Below are positions 1 to 9,400 of a stretch of DNA of 10,925 nt, in pieces. A model generated the notes under the pieces. That model had not been told where the DNA came from. It worked only from the letters and a program-made list of their open reading frames with translations, and made no database searches. The stretch lies in contig JAOXYB010058291.1 in NCBI GenBank assembly GCA_028565635.1, positions 1-10,925 on the forward strand. Reading direction: 5' to 3'. The position numbers and the translations under genes were made by a program. Position 1 is the stretch's first letter, and every line of letters begins with the position of its first letter. Source of the stretch: Phoronis ovalis (lineage: Eukaryota > Phoronida > Phoronidae).

Positions 1-344
1 AGGGCACTGTATCCAAAAGATCTGTCAACGACTCAGTGCTCAACAAACCATCTCCGAGTTTCTCTTTGGTTGCTTTTGGAAATGTTTTGGAGGTAAGCCA
101 TGTCCTACACGTTTCAGAACTCTTCGCTTTCATCATCGCTGATGACGATTGGTCCTCCTCCACCATACAGTCGAACTTGGATGTGGCCAGCATCCACTGC
201 TTCTTCGCCTGTGCTCTCTTCAGAATCCACTGCAACATCGGCTGCAGTGCACTCGTCCCTGATGACAGATCTACGCTGCAAGCACCAGGACATGAACACC
301 ACGGACATGAGGCACTCCATCCAAAGGGCATCAAGTTCAGCCGG
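1..344 (-). CDS. Candidate partial exon, unrecognised, frame uncertain
   Basis: The block is clearly less AT-rich than what follows. On the minus strand a possible splice acceptor (TGACTTACAG, ending at 345) precedes two competing frames. One runs from 344 to a TGA at 116-114, has acidic clusters (SEESTGEE, DDESEEF) and resembles a C-terminus. The other is open from the acceptor to the window edge; its second half (from about 138 to 1) is Lys/Glu/Ser-rich, as coding sequence often is. One explanation is a frame change near 114-140, in which case this is a damaged copy. The plus strand is also open from 3 to 350 and ends near a perfect GTAAGT donor at 346, so a plus-strand exon cannot be excluded. 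I recognise no domain in any frame. Confidence 0.3.
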
Positions 345-864
345 CTGTAAGTCAAATACCACCAGATTAATTCATTTCAAAAGTACTAGTAATAATTAAC
401 ATGCAATTATCATGGTGATCCCAATGAAAGTGTCAAAACAAAGTAAATGATTGACAAATAAGAGAAAAATTTCAGAAATTTAATACTGAAAATGATGAAA
501 TTAAACAAATGAAAGACTAGCAGTATTAGCTAAAACAGTGTTATGAAGTTTTGTAAGACGGCAAAGAAGGACCTGAACAACAATGCATCATCGGCAAATG
601 ATTGCCATACGAATTTCTGCGTTAATGAACAAAGAGCTTAGTTGGAGAGCTTTGAGTTTTCATACGGAAGTACATTTTGATGTTGAAACATAAACTTCAA
701 AGTTATTAATAAAAAAAGCACGTTACGTACGATCAAAACGGATCAAATCTACTGATTAACCAAACTACTAAACTAGTAATACAATTAAACTTTTAATCTA
801 TAATCAAATACTACATCAAATACAGTTTAAATCAGGCTAAGTTAAATACTTAAGAATAGTAAGT
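345..864. other. Gene-free AT-rich stretch
   Basis: There are no open frames of note on either strand and no repeat or RNA structure that I could support. Confidence 0.5.
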
Positions 865-880
865 AGTCCTTAAAAGGACT
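865..880 (-). terminator. Histone-like mRNA 3' stem-loop, degenerate
   Basis: On the minus strand AGTCCT-TTTA-AGGACT forms a perfect 6-bp stem with a four-base TTTA loop, preceded by ACCCAAC. It differs from the histone consensus only in the closing pair, A-T where histone mRNAs have G-C. No purine-rich downstream element follows it, and no histone coding sequence lies upstream at 881-1140. It is probably a relic or a copy of the element at 3003-3037. Confidence 0.35.
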
Positions 881-1573
881 GTTGGGTTGTGTCAAGATTA
901 TACAATCAATAAATACACGAAATCGCAATATATGTCTCTCTATCAAGGCTGTCTGTCTGATTTCCCGCAATTATAAGTCACATGACAAAGCGATGCGAGC
1001 AGCACTACTTGTTAGTGGTAAAGCGTCATTACATGCAGCGTCACCTGTTGGCGGTAAAGCCCTTGGCCGAGTGGGTCCCCTTTGCATCAAGGAGTTATGT
1101 TTGAAGAGATCTCAATAAATAGAAGTTGATTGAACAAGTAGAAGTTTATTAAACAATTCAAGAGTAACAGTAGCTGGCAATTTCTGACTGAGCTTTTGCA
1201 GATCCCTTGATGTCTAAAAGGATAAAAATAGCATGTTGCTAACAAAATTAATAGTTCAGTTTTCATAGCACACAAAAGTAACTGTCACTATGCAATCCTG
1301 AAAAATTATCTAGTATCTACAACATATCATATCTTAACTTATTTTTATGTATGTATACATCTGTGCACATACATACATTTACACACACCAATACATATAT
1401 AAATATATATACACATATATCAACAGTTAATAATACTGTCAATCACTTACCGGGAATACATTATAAAAGTTATGTATTCTCTAGGTTAACTACCAATATC
1501 ATTATAAAATTCTATCCTGCTCATAAATAATCCATTTTAATCTTCATCATAACAATCAATTTGGTTACTCACA
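881..1573. other. Non-coding stretch with small repeats
   Basis: No gene is supported. A less AT-rich patch at about 980-1090 contains GTTAGTGGTAAAGC (1011-1024) and the similar GTTGGCGGTAAAGC (1047-1060). A 17-base unit, TAGAAGTTGATTGAACA, recurs with two changes (1120-1136 and 1139-1155). The plus-strand reading frame across 882-1118 resembles no protein known to me. Confidence 0.4.
1345..1420. repeat. Degenerate TA/TG/CA simple-sequence tract
   Basis: Alternating purine-pyrimidine sequence: TGTA, CATA, CA and TA runs with many interruptions. It is an old microsatellite. Confidence 0.7.
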
Positions 1574-2938
1574 TTAGTTCTTTACGTGCAAGTCTTTCAT
1601 CATAGGAGCAATAGTAGATATAAAAGTCCCTAATGCTTGCAATAGAAATCTGTCATCTAATGACTTTGTAGTTGACTTCGGGTTTTCTCGAATTGCCGCC
1701 TTTACTGCCATTGCTAGTTCACGTGTACCGTGGTATGTCAGATGAATCCCATAATTCTTAAAGAATTAAATTGGCAAGGTTTTCCTTAATTTCCACTACA
1801 TTAACATTCATTGCCTGAAGCTTGCTGTTGAATTCTGACACTTTATGTCGGAATCCATCTGCTTTTCTTGCAACTATTTGAGTGACTAGTATTTTGGCAT
1901 TGGAAAATTGATCTCTCAATATATATTAATTGGCGCCGTTGAATTTTGTACTGGACTGGTATCTTGGATGTAAACTTCAGTGTTACGTGGGTATAAGGGT
2001 GATGGTACTGGCATGTCTTCTAGGCATTTCTCCTTTGTTTTGTTCATTAGTTCTTCCAATGAAATCCACTCGGATAAATGAGCGGTATTGTGGCGTCGCT
2101 CATCTGCAGCTGTAACTTCCTCCACAATCTTGGACATTTTTTCAAAGAAAGCGTTAAATATTCCTGAGGGCCGTCCTGGGTTCAGATGTTTCAAAATCAG
2201 CTACTAAGCCCTGGTGGCCTAGAAAAATCAACCGCAGTATTTCCTGGGTAATTGGATTATCGGCTATGGAAGCATCCATTGCTAGTTCCTTGTAAATTAG
2301 GTCAGCAACTGAAGGAAGGATATGGGTAACATTGCTTAGTTTATCTCGAAATAACTTCCTTTGTAATCTTGTGTGACACTCTTTTAAGAATGGTCTTGCT
2401 TTTTGTAAAAGCCTGGCACCTTGTATGAGAATCTCTGGTACAGATCAATTTTCAGGCACATGCACTATGCAAGAGGCTGTAATAGAAGAACCACGTGGGC
2501 AAAATCGAATAATGTCAATGGGGACGGATAGATGTAATTCAACAAAATATTTGTACCTCTCTGTGTTATCTTTAAATGGCTTGTCACAATGCTGAGATTC
2601 ATCAATACAACAGGAGTATTTAAGTCACTAGACCTAACAGCACAATCAAGCCAGCTAAACTTGCTTTTTACATCCAGTAAACATTTGGTTCTATGCTCTA
2701 CTGTTGCATGTTGATCAATAGTTCTAACTGGATGGTCCAAGCCTCTGTTATGAGCTACGATCTGGGACTGGAGTTTTAAATGTTCCGTGTAACTGAGGAA
2801 ACAATCTGCCAATTGTTTGATTTCATTTCCTATTGTTGTCCACTCTTCACTGCTTCCTACAAGTGGCTTCAATATGATACTATACAGTGCCCGGCTATGA
2901 CTATAAAGCAGTTCCGATGAGAGCGGCAGTTCCTTTTT
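1574..2938 (-). pseudogene. Decayed coding relic of an unrecognised protein, about 455 codons
   Basis: Five consecutive minus-strand segments in alternating frames read as one protein: 2938-2465, 2471-2154, 2194-1916, 1925-1758 and 1760-1574. The segments overlap or abut, so the breaks are frame changes rather than introns. One in-frame TGA also lies at 2447-2445. Composition is convincing throughout: charged and amphipathic, for example SSEEWTTIGNEIKQ in the first segment, LGHQGLVADFETSEPR in the second, FEKMSKIVEEVTAADERR in the third and VSEFNSKLQAMNVNVVEIKE in the fourth. The fourth looks able to form a coiled coil. I see no catalytic motif, zinc finger or signal peptide and do not recognise the family. 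It has no intron, and a stop codon sits immediately upstream, so a processed copy or a mobile-element gene is possible. It is not functional as a single protein. Confidence 0.6.
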
Positions 2939-3002
2939 TTATTACGTTTTACGTTTTTTCTTACATTATATTTAAAATATAGAGAATAATGCAAGTTGAT
3001 TA

Positions 3003-3037
3003 CCTTCTTGGAGTATGTGGTGGTCCTTAAAAGGACC
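3003..3037 (-). terminator. Histone-type mRNA 3' end: stem-loop plus downstream element
   Basis: On the minus strand GGTCCT-TTTA-AGGACC (3037-3022) fits the replication-dependent histone stem-loop consensus exactly: GGYYYU stem, UHUH loop, ARRRCC stem. It is preceded by CTCAAC and followed by ACCACA, as at histone cleavage sites. Eleven bases further on is CAAGAAGG (3010-3003), similar to the purine-rich histone downstream element that pairs with U7 snRNA. In the cell this signal yields non-polyadenylated histone mRNA. No histone reading frame is present on either side, so the element appears orphaned. Confidence 0.55.
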
Positions 3038-3111
3038 GTTGAGTTTTGTAGCAGTTAGAATGGCTCTTGGGTTATTATGCTACTGAGTTTGCAGCATTTG
3101 CAAATTTATAG

Positions 3112-3256
3112 TCACATCACAAAGTTTACCCACATTTCAAACAAACTAGGATATTTCTTCACTACTTCTTCTTTTGATATTTTAGTTTGTATTATTTGTA
3201 GCACTCCAAGTTCACATGCTGATTCAAAACCTAATATGGAGCAAGCACAGCCAGAC
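3112..3256 (-). pseudogene. Protease C-terminus and pre-RT linker fragment
   Basis: This frame continues past the protease stop. It has SILGFESACELG, the usual end of a gypsy protease, then a charged stretch ending YPSLF, the usual lead-in to reverse transcriptase. A TGA stops it at 3114-3112. A short further stretch with GKL and DVTI, in yet another frame, continues to about 3070. The RT catalytic core is absent. Confidence 0.65.
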
Positions 3257-3257
3257 A

Positions 3258-3521
3258 CTACAACAAAGTTTTACACTGTATTGCTTTTTCTTTGTATCTC
3301 ACACTAGCACAAAACATGTCAACCACTGGTAGGGGATCTTTAGAGTTGAATGCAAATAATTGTGTACTGCATGATTCAATCTTAACATTTAGAGACCGGG
3401 CTACAGACGAGTTCACAATGTTTACAGTTGCACCACTATCAATAAGTGTTTGACATGGATTATCATTAATGAATATACACACTTCAGGTAATTTATTATT
3501 ACTACACGTATAAACACCCAA
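3258..3521 (-). pseudogene. Retroelement aspartic protease fragment
   Basis: The retropepsin active-site motif is visible as LIDSGATVNIV, with the catalytic Asp at residue 28 of the open frame (3440-3438). The preceding strand (VCIFIND) and the following FNSKDPLPV loop are placed as in gypsy proteases, which process the gag-pol polyprotein. The frame is +1 relative to the gag frame, with an overlap at 3502-3521. At the 3' end a stop at 3258-3260 interrupts the domain, and the rest continues in another frame. Confidence 0.72.
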
Positions 3522-3927
3522 ATGAATATTCTATGTCAGCAGATGAGTGAGGTGATACATACTCCTCATCTTTATTTTGCACATGATTTACATATTTTTG
3601 TTTTTGATTCTTCTCTCTTTCATAATTTTTGGAACTACTTGTAGGACCTTGTTTTTGGTATTTATGGTCAGTTCTCCTTTCACAACAGTTAGCATAATGA
3701 CCAAATTTGTTACAAATATTACAGCGTTGATTTTTCGCAGGGCACACATCATGTGGCCAAATACCACCACACTTAAAACAATTATACTTTTTCTTTTTTC
3801 TCTGTTCAACGCTATGCGAGGGGTGTAATTTTAACTGATTCACAGATGTTTCAATTCCACTTGCTTGTGTGTCACTTAATTCAAGTATCATGAAAATTTT
3901 GACTGAAAAGGGAGATATTTTAAACAT
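3502..3927 (-). pseudogene. gag nucleocapsid fragment with two zinc knuckles
   Basis: This is an open frame of 141 codons. Residues C50, C53, H59 and C62 form a first knuckle of the form CX2CGGxxPHxxCPA, and C69, C72, H77 and C82 form a CX2CX4HX4C knuckle. This pair is characteristic of invertebrate gypsy-like gag proteins, where it binds the element's RNA. A Lys-rich stretch (residues 43-47) precedes the knuckles and a basic linker follows them. The N-terminal capsid part is missing or in another frame: the gag motif just upstream (3958-3941) is out of frame with this ORF, so its ATG is unlikely to be a natural start. Confidence 0.75.
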
Positions 3928-3970
3928 TATGTACGTAGTCTCCTATAATCAGTTCTCTTTTTTCTGAACA

Positions 3971-5402
3971 AAAACTTTCATTTATCTAAATGAGGCAATC
4001 ACCTGAACATCCTTCAATTGCTTGAAAGATTTAAATAAGCGTCTTGTTTTTTTTGGATAGTCTGGCAGAATACAGCCTCTTTTGTTGATGTGTAAAAAAT
4101 ATCTGTACTTATTTTCTTTACTTGCTGTGTGTTATCAGTTTTATCTACCTTACTGGATTAATTGTTGTCAATTCTGTTTAACACTGAAGCATTCTATGGT
4201 GATGGAGCAAGATATGTTATTTTTATGGACACCTTTTGGATGCGTTTCTGGTGCTGTGTTATATTTATGAACCAGAAATAATATTGTGCTGTATTCAGTT
4301 TGAATAAACCCAGTAAATAATGTATTTTACTTTTTTTTATAAATAAAATTAGCTCCCTCGTTTCTTACCCAGTTGTATAATAATTACATTCTGAATCTGG
4401 TCTCTTTGAAATGTGAGTTAGAGCAGATATTTTAAATGTTTAAGGAAAAACTTGTTCAATATAACATTAATGTGATCTTTTGGGGCATAAGGGTCATTTA
4501 TATAACAAACATATCTTGTTAAAGAATGATCATGCCATTTTTAGGCTAATTTATAGCGCCATCAGTAGGTGTCCCAACTTCATTTGTTCTCAATGTCTTG
4601 CATTTTATGGTTTATATTTGTAATTCTTACTGTAATATCCTTACTATTTTGATATGTTTGCAAATGATTGTTTACAGGTAATGAGACATAGGTAATTAAT
4701 AAATATATTTTATAACACAATTTTGTTTTTTTTATGTCCAACAAGCAAGTTTTAACATGTTTTTTTACTTCACTAATAACTGGACAGGATGGCATGTAGA
4801 AAACATATTTTGGGTTGATAAGTATAATTTTGCAATACCGGTAAATCACTTGTAAAAGTGAAATGTATTTCAGGAATTTCATTTTCAAACAAAATTTATA
4901 CATTACTACATTATCTTTGATCGCCTGATGCAACCACTTTCATGTAATTGTGTTCGCTTTTTAAGAGACCTGCAGTTGCTGTCTGTGAATACATTATGTA
5001 AATAATTCTAAAGATTTGACCTTGTTAATAAGTCAATAAATAATATAAGATTAATCAAAAAGTGTTTTATTGGATGCAGATTTAATTATTGCAATGACAT
5101 TGTTAATGTTGGTATATATTTCTAATTCCCATTTTTACAATACAAAACTGTTATACCAACTTTTAAAATGGATAATACAATAACACTGTTTGTACTGTCT
5201 TCAATCATACTAGTACAAAATGATGACTTACTAGATACATTTCATTTACATGTGAAAAAAACTTCAAATAAACTAAAAGATATAGCTATGAAGAGATCTA
5301 GACATTATTGTTGATGAATCCAAAGGAACAAAGTTGAAAATAATTCTCGTGATCTAACAAGTGTCCATTTTGGTAAAAATTGTGTTTTAAATTTTAGTTT
5401 TC
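3971..5402. other. Gene-free AT-rich stretch
   Basis: The open frames here (for example plus 4082-4270 and minus 4580-4933) are T-rich or A-rich artefacts with no recognisable domain and no supporting splice sites. Plus-strand AATAAA hexamers occur at 4303-4308 and near 5036, but no plus-strand gene precedes them. Degraded gag sequence may reach about 4045. Confidence 0.5.
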
Positions 5403-5697
5403 AAAAAAATGTAAGTCAGAAACCCTTACACCTACAAAGCTGAAACTTGACAAAATTATCTCTATATATAGATCTGCAAAAATTTTGCTTCGTTTAAAAG
5501 TTAGGAGTTTTCAAGGCTTAAAGGTAAGCATTTTACTAACATTGATCTGACCCTTTGAAAAAATTACAACTTTTGAACAAAGCAAAATTTTGAAAATCTG
5601 AGACACCTATTTGTAGATATATATGTATAGCTCATTTACGCAAAGTTTCAAGTTTGTAGATGCATGATTTGTAAAGTATTAACTTTTTAAAAATGTA
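5403..5697. repeat. Imperfect long inverted repeat (foldback or MITE-like)
   Basis: The two halves are reverse complements with scattered mismatches. Positions 5479-5502 match 5568-5591 at 22 of 24 bases, and 5432-5449 match 5641-5659 in the same nested order. The similarity continues outward to about 5403 and 5697 and inward to a short centre near 5520-5545. The size, AT-richness and lack of coding fit a non-autonomous foldback DNA element. No clear target-site duplication was seen. Confidence 0.6.
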
Positions 5698-6081
5698 CAC
5701 TTTGATAATTATGATTATCTCTTCATTTTAATTACAAAAACTTAGGTTGAAATGTATATACCATACATCTATTTGTATCTGGAGTCCTTAGTGGTGAAAG
5801 TCTTATTCAGTGGTATCTTGCATAATTTTAATGTACTGAGGGGAATGTGATAAGAATTCAATGTGAAGAGTACTAAATGTGATGATGCTTCCAAATAATA
5901 ATCTCAATCTTTCGGTTATTCTATTGTGGTAATGTTAACACATCATGTTTATAAACAAAAAATTGAAAGCTAGCTGAACAAAATGTGAAAATAACTGTTA
6001 GGCATCATGCTGCTTGAATTAATGAAAGATATGTTACTTTGTTCAGGTGATGGACAAAACGGAATGTAAATGCTTGACATT
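5698..6081 (-). other. Probable 3' untranslated region of the TMEM72-like gene
   Basis: This AT-rich stretch follows the stop codon and has no credible reading frame. Minus-strand ATTAAA hexamers at 5832-5827 and 5732-5727 are candidate polyadenylation signals; an AATAAA lies further away at 5071-5066. Nothing in the sequence decides between them. Confidence 0.4.
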
Positions 6082-6425
6082 TTAATATTCATTATTAGGT
6101 CTAGTCCTTTTCTTTCGACTTGGTTCACTATCTTTTGTCTGTAATTGCACTGCTTGAGCCTCTTGGGTAGTCATAGTTTGATATGATGTCTGTGTTGTTT
6201 TAGAAAGTGTCATTGCTTCAGAACCAACATCCTCAGTTTCATGTGTAGTATCTTTAGATTCGTCAAAGTCTTTGTATGTTTCAGCTTCTGCATCTGTTTG
6301 AACATCACGAGATACCAATTGTGATTTGTCTGATGTTTCATCTGGATTTCGTTTTGGTTTAATGCATGGACAGTTTTGACAGGCTATCAACATGTATACA
6401 ATTGCAGTGACATCTAATAATATTC
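6082..6425 (-). CDS. TMEM72: TMEM72-like gene, last coding exon
   Basis: The acceptor is TTTTTTATTTCAG, ending at 6426. The exon completes the fourth membrane helix (residues 122-137), adds a Cys-rich membrane exit and a hydrophilic tail of about 92 residues, and stops with TAA at 6084-6082. The tail is low in hydrophobic residues and rich in Thr, Glu, Asp and Gln, so it is probably disordered. It contains VQTD (163-166), KTTQT (197-201) and the basic RKKRTR (225-230). Confidence 0.83.
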
Positions 6426-9400
6426 CTGAAATAAAAAAACTTCAAAAATTATATGTACTCTACCAAGCTATATAGTTATAATACTGTTTTTGACATAAAC
6501 TGTAAACAAATTTTAACACCTACCTCCAGCAATGCTTAGCGTTACAGAAAATTCTTGAATGTAACAAGGCACTGATAGCAGGATGTACAGTATGGTTTTT
6601 CTCCATTTGTCAATCCACAAGCATCCTTTCCATAAAGTGCAACATGTACCAGTACGCCTAATATTGAGTAAAAAAAAATGTGACAATGTTCAGTTTTGCA
6701 CACAGAGTAATTTTATTTTTATTTGTAATATACTGAAATAGTAACATAAAGCTCAATAAAGGCATCTTCTTTTCAATGACTATCATATAAGCTTATATGT
6801 TTTACTATACTTACGAGCAGCATATTAACTTGTCTATAACCCACAGTGCTTCAAACAAGGTTACCAGGATGGCAGCAGCTCTAAAATGATAGCTTTTAAC
6901 GAATTACGATGAATGCTGAATGAAATTCCTTTCTCATTAGGTATTACATTACTTAGTTTGCATATAGCTGAAGGTTTTAGAAAACTGCAATTGAGGCCAA
7001 AGTATAGGCTAAGGTTGCATAAATTGACCTGGCTCACTTTTAGTATGACTGACTGCCATAAACTGTGAGAAGGGCCTCTGTATGCAATATGCCGACCTCT
7101 TCAGGTCAGGTTGATGCCTGTTATGTTTGTTGTACCAAAAGAGCTCCATTTGATGCTATAAAGGCTCGACTTTGGGACATTTTTGTGAGAGAAAAATGAC
7201 GCCCTATGATGTTGGTTTTCTCGGTCATTACAAATAAAGCATTGATAATTCAGCCATGCACACAACTTTAGGCCGGTTAGTTGAACAACTAGTAGAAGTT
7301 TACTACTGGAAAGGCCAATTGCATAATGGCAGATGCTTCTTCTTTTACACTGCGATATATAAAACTCCTAAGTTTAACGAAGTCCAAGGGACAAACCATG
7401 CATGTTTGGATTGTTGTTGTATACAGGAAGGTGATCATTATACAAAAGTCATGTAATTATAAAATATGTTACTGTGGACACTTAGAATTTAGAATGATTA
7501 AATTGACTGTTTGACTCTGAGCAGGTAGAAGAAATGAATACATACAAAAGATACCATCCTATAAATCCAGAATTCTCATGATCTTGTACGATTATAAGTG
7601 ATGCTACCCACAAAACTGAAACAGAATAAAAACATGGTAGAATTTCAATCTAGTCCCACTTAAGAATAATTAACCGGAATTAAGTATCACCACAGAAATG
7701 AATGATGTAGTTTAAAAAAACTTAAAATTGGGGGAAATCATGGCAATCGCACATCTCTATTATATTGCTATCCGATATATCAAAATTTCTATTTCCTAAA
7801 ACTGTAATTTGATTGGTCGTTGGACAATATTTTTATTCAGAGCTGGCGAAATGGACAGAAAAGACCAATTCGTGTTTTCTTTATTTCTATTTTGCACTGT
7901 GAATATGTAGTTTTTCTATTGTTGTTTCATCTCTAAATTTGTTCAAAATTGGCGAGTTCTGATTGATAGGGTAACAAAGTTGAATACTTTGTTTTCTGTG
8001 TCATCAATGTAAGTTATAAACTATTAGTTTGATCATTCGTCTTTTTTACATTTTTCAGTTTGACCTCCATCTTTTGCTAATTTCCATTTCGACCACCCAC
8101 ATTTTCACCTAGAAAGAGCGCATGGACAGTACACATTATTTTTAGAAGACGTGCACAGCATTTATACTAAGCTAAAATGCAGTTTTGCTTCTTATGAGGT
8201 TACAATAAATATTACATTACACGTGGTCGGTCGGACTGATGGAATACATATAATACCACTCAATGCAAATTGATGATAATAAAACAATTGATAAAATGTA
8301 CCCATTTTATCAATTGTTTGTGTGTAGTTAAATTCCTGTTATGAAAATCTGCTCAGATTACTGTCAATCTTTGTTTTTCTTAGTATAATTTCTGATGTTT
8401 TGTTATGGCCTATTGCTGTATTTTAAATATTACCTTTATAATAAGACCAGGGCCTTACATTTGAATTAAGATCCTGTCTCGAAAGTAAGACCGGGGGCTA
8501 CTTATTGAACTAAAATGCATTTACTTAAGTCGGCTTGATCTAAATCCAAAAAATATGGTAAAGGTCGTACTGTCCCCTAACTTTACAAAATCACATTTTA
8601 CCCTATTATACCTACTTGTTATCACTAGCAAAAACGTCTGGTAGGCTATACATTAGTTTGTTAGTGCCTAGAGGCATTTATGCTGTCGAGTCCGACTGCA
8701 AAATAGTGTAGCAATTTTTTAATGGAATTGTTTTATTTTTAGTGGTATGGATTAAAATGTTTTATATATGTAGACTCAAGTAATATACGTAAAATATGTT
8801 TTCCATTTTTTTTTGTTATGGTACATAATTTTAACATTAATTGTATTTTTAAGAAAAATTTAGCCCTGTTTTGAAGGTTCTGTTTATATGTTTGATGCTA
8901 ATTTGATAACAACCTTTCAATTGATTTGAAACATCTCGTATCACAAAACTTGTTTCCTATGGCCAAACCAAGAAAAAATTGATTTGAAACATTTGATATC
9001 ATAACAATTGCTTTTTAAAGCTAAGACATGCTTAATAGATGTCCTGCTAAACAATCCACTGCATTGGACACAACAGAATTTGACAGGATGTATGACTGCC
9101 ATTGTATTTTGTGCTTAGAAGTCTTTTGGCTCCTATTCACAGTTAATCCCGTAATAGGGATAATTTTAAGAAAAATGTTAAATGGAGCATGTTTCAGACT
9201 TATATAGAGGTTTATTTTTGGTTAATTGTCTTTAAAGTTCAGTTTAAAGACCATTTACCCTTATAGTTGAACAGTACTGAATCATTAAATTTAAGATGTT
9301 CATTCTACTGTAGTAGGTTAATATACAGATTGAAGTGCCCAATAAGGATACATTTTTGAGGGGATTATGTCGATTATGTAGCAAACCAACATATTTTTTA

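Larger units (their letters stand above)
3045..3970 (-). mobile_element. Ty3/gypsy-like retroelement relic (gag end, protease, pre-RT)
   Basis: Read 5' to 3' on the minus strand, the fragment contains in order: a gag piece with RELIIG (3958-3941), two zinc knuckles (3780-3682), an aspartic protease with DSG (3440-3432), and the protease C-terminus with a SILGF motif leading into the linker before reverse transcriptase (3256 to about 3070). This order is that of Ty3/gypsy gag-pol in animals. There are frame changes near 3927, 3505-3520, 3250 and 3140, plus stops, so it is dead. No reverse transcriptase, integrase or LTR is present. The relic ends within a few bases of the histone-type 3' end. 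The upstream limit may extend to about 4045 in degraded form. Confidence 0.75.

Noticed and set aside
1064-1074. tRNA-like box A (TGGCCGAGTGG)
   Set aside because: No acceptable box B or acceptor stem pairs with it, so neither a tRNA nor a tRNA-derived SINE is supported.
882-1118. 78-codon plus-strand ORF
   Set aside because: No domain and no splice support; it starts inside the stem-loop region and reads through low-complexity repeats.
3045-3140. Histone coding sequence upstream of the stem-loop, including an H2A.X-like C-terminus (QEPF before a stop)
   Set aside because: The frame has stops immediately upstream and the residues do not match the SQ motif; the region reads as retroelement linker.
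3077-3307. 76-codon plus-strand ORF
   Set aside because: It is the opposite-strand shadow of the retroelement protease and pre-RT segment.
4082-4270. Plus-strand hydrophobic ORF followed by AATAAA
   Set aside because: Hydrophobicity follows from T-richness; no start context, signal-peptide pattern or exon partner.
4580-4933. 117-codon minus-strand ORF
   Set aside because: AT-rich sequence giving Lys, Ile, Tyr and Asn by composition; no domain and no upstream acceptor worth noting.
7851-7910. Plus-strand short ORF with a hydrophobic run after an acceptor-like site and near a CCAAT-like motif
   Set aside because: Only 19 codons before a stop, no convincing donor, and it lies antisense in an intron.
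8615-8694. Exon-like interval with TTTTGCAG acceptor and GTAGGT donor on the minus strand
   Set aside because: All three frames contain stops.
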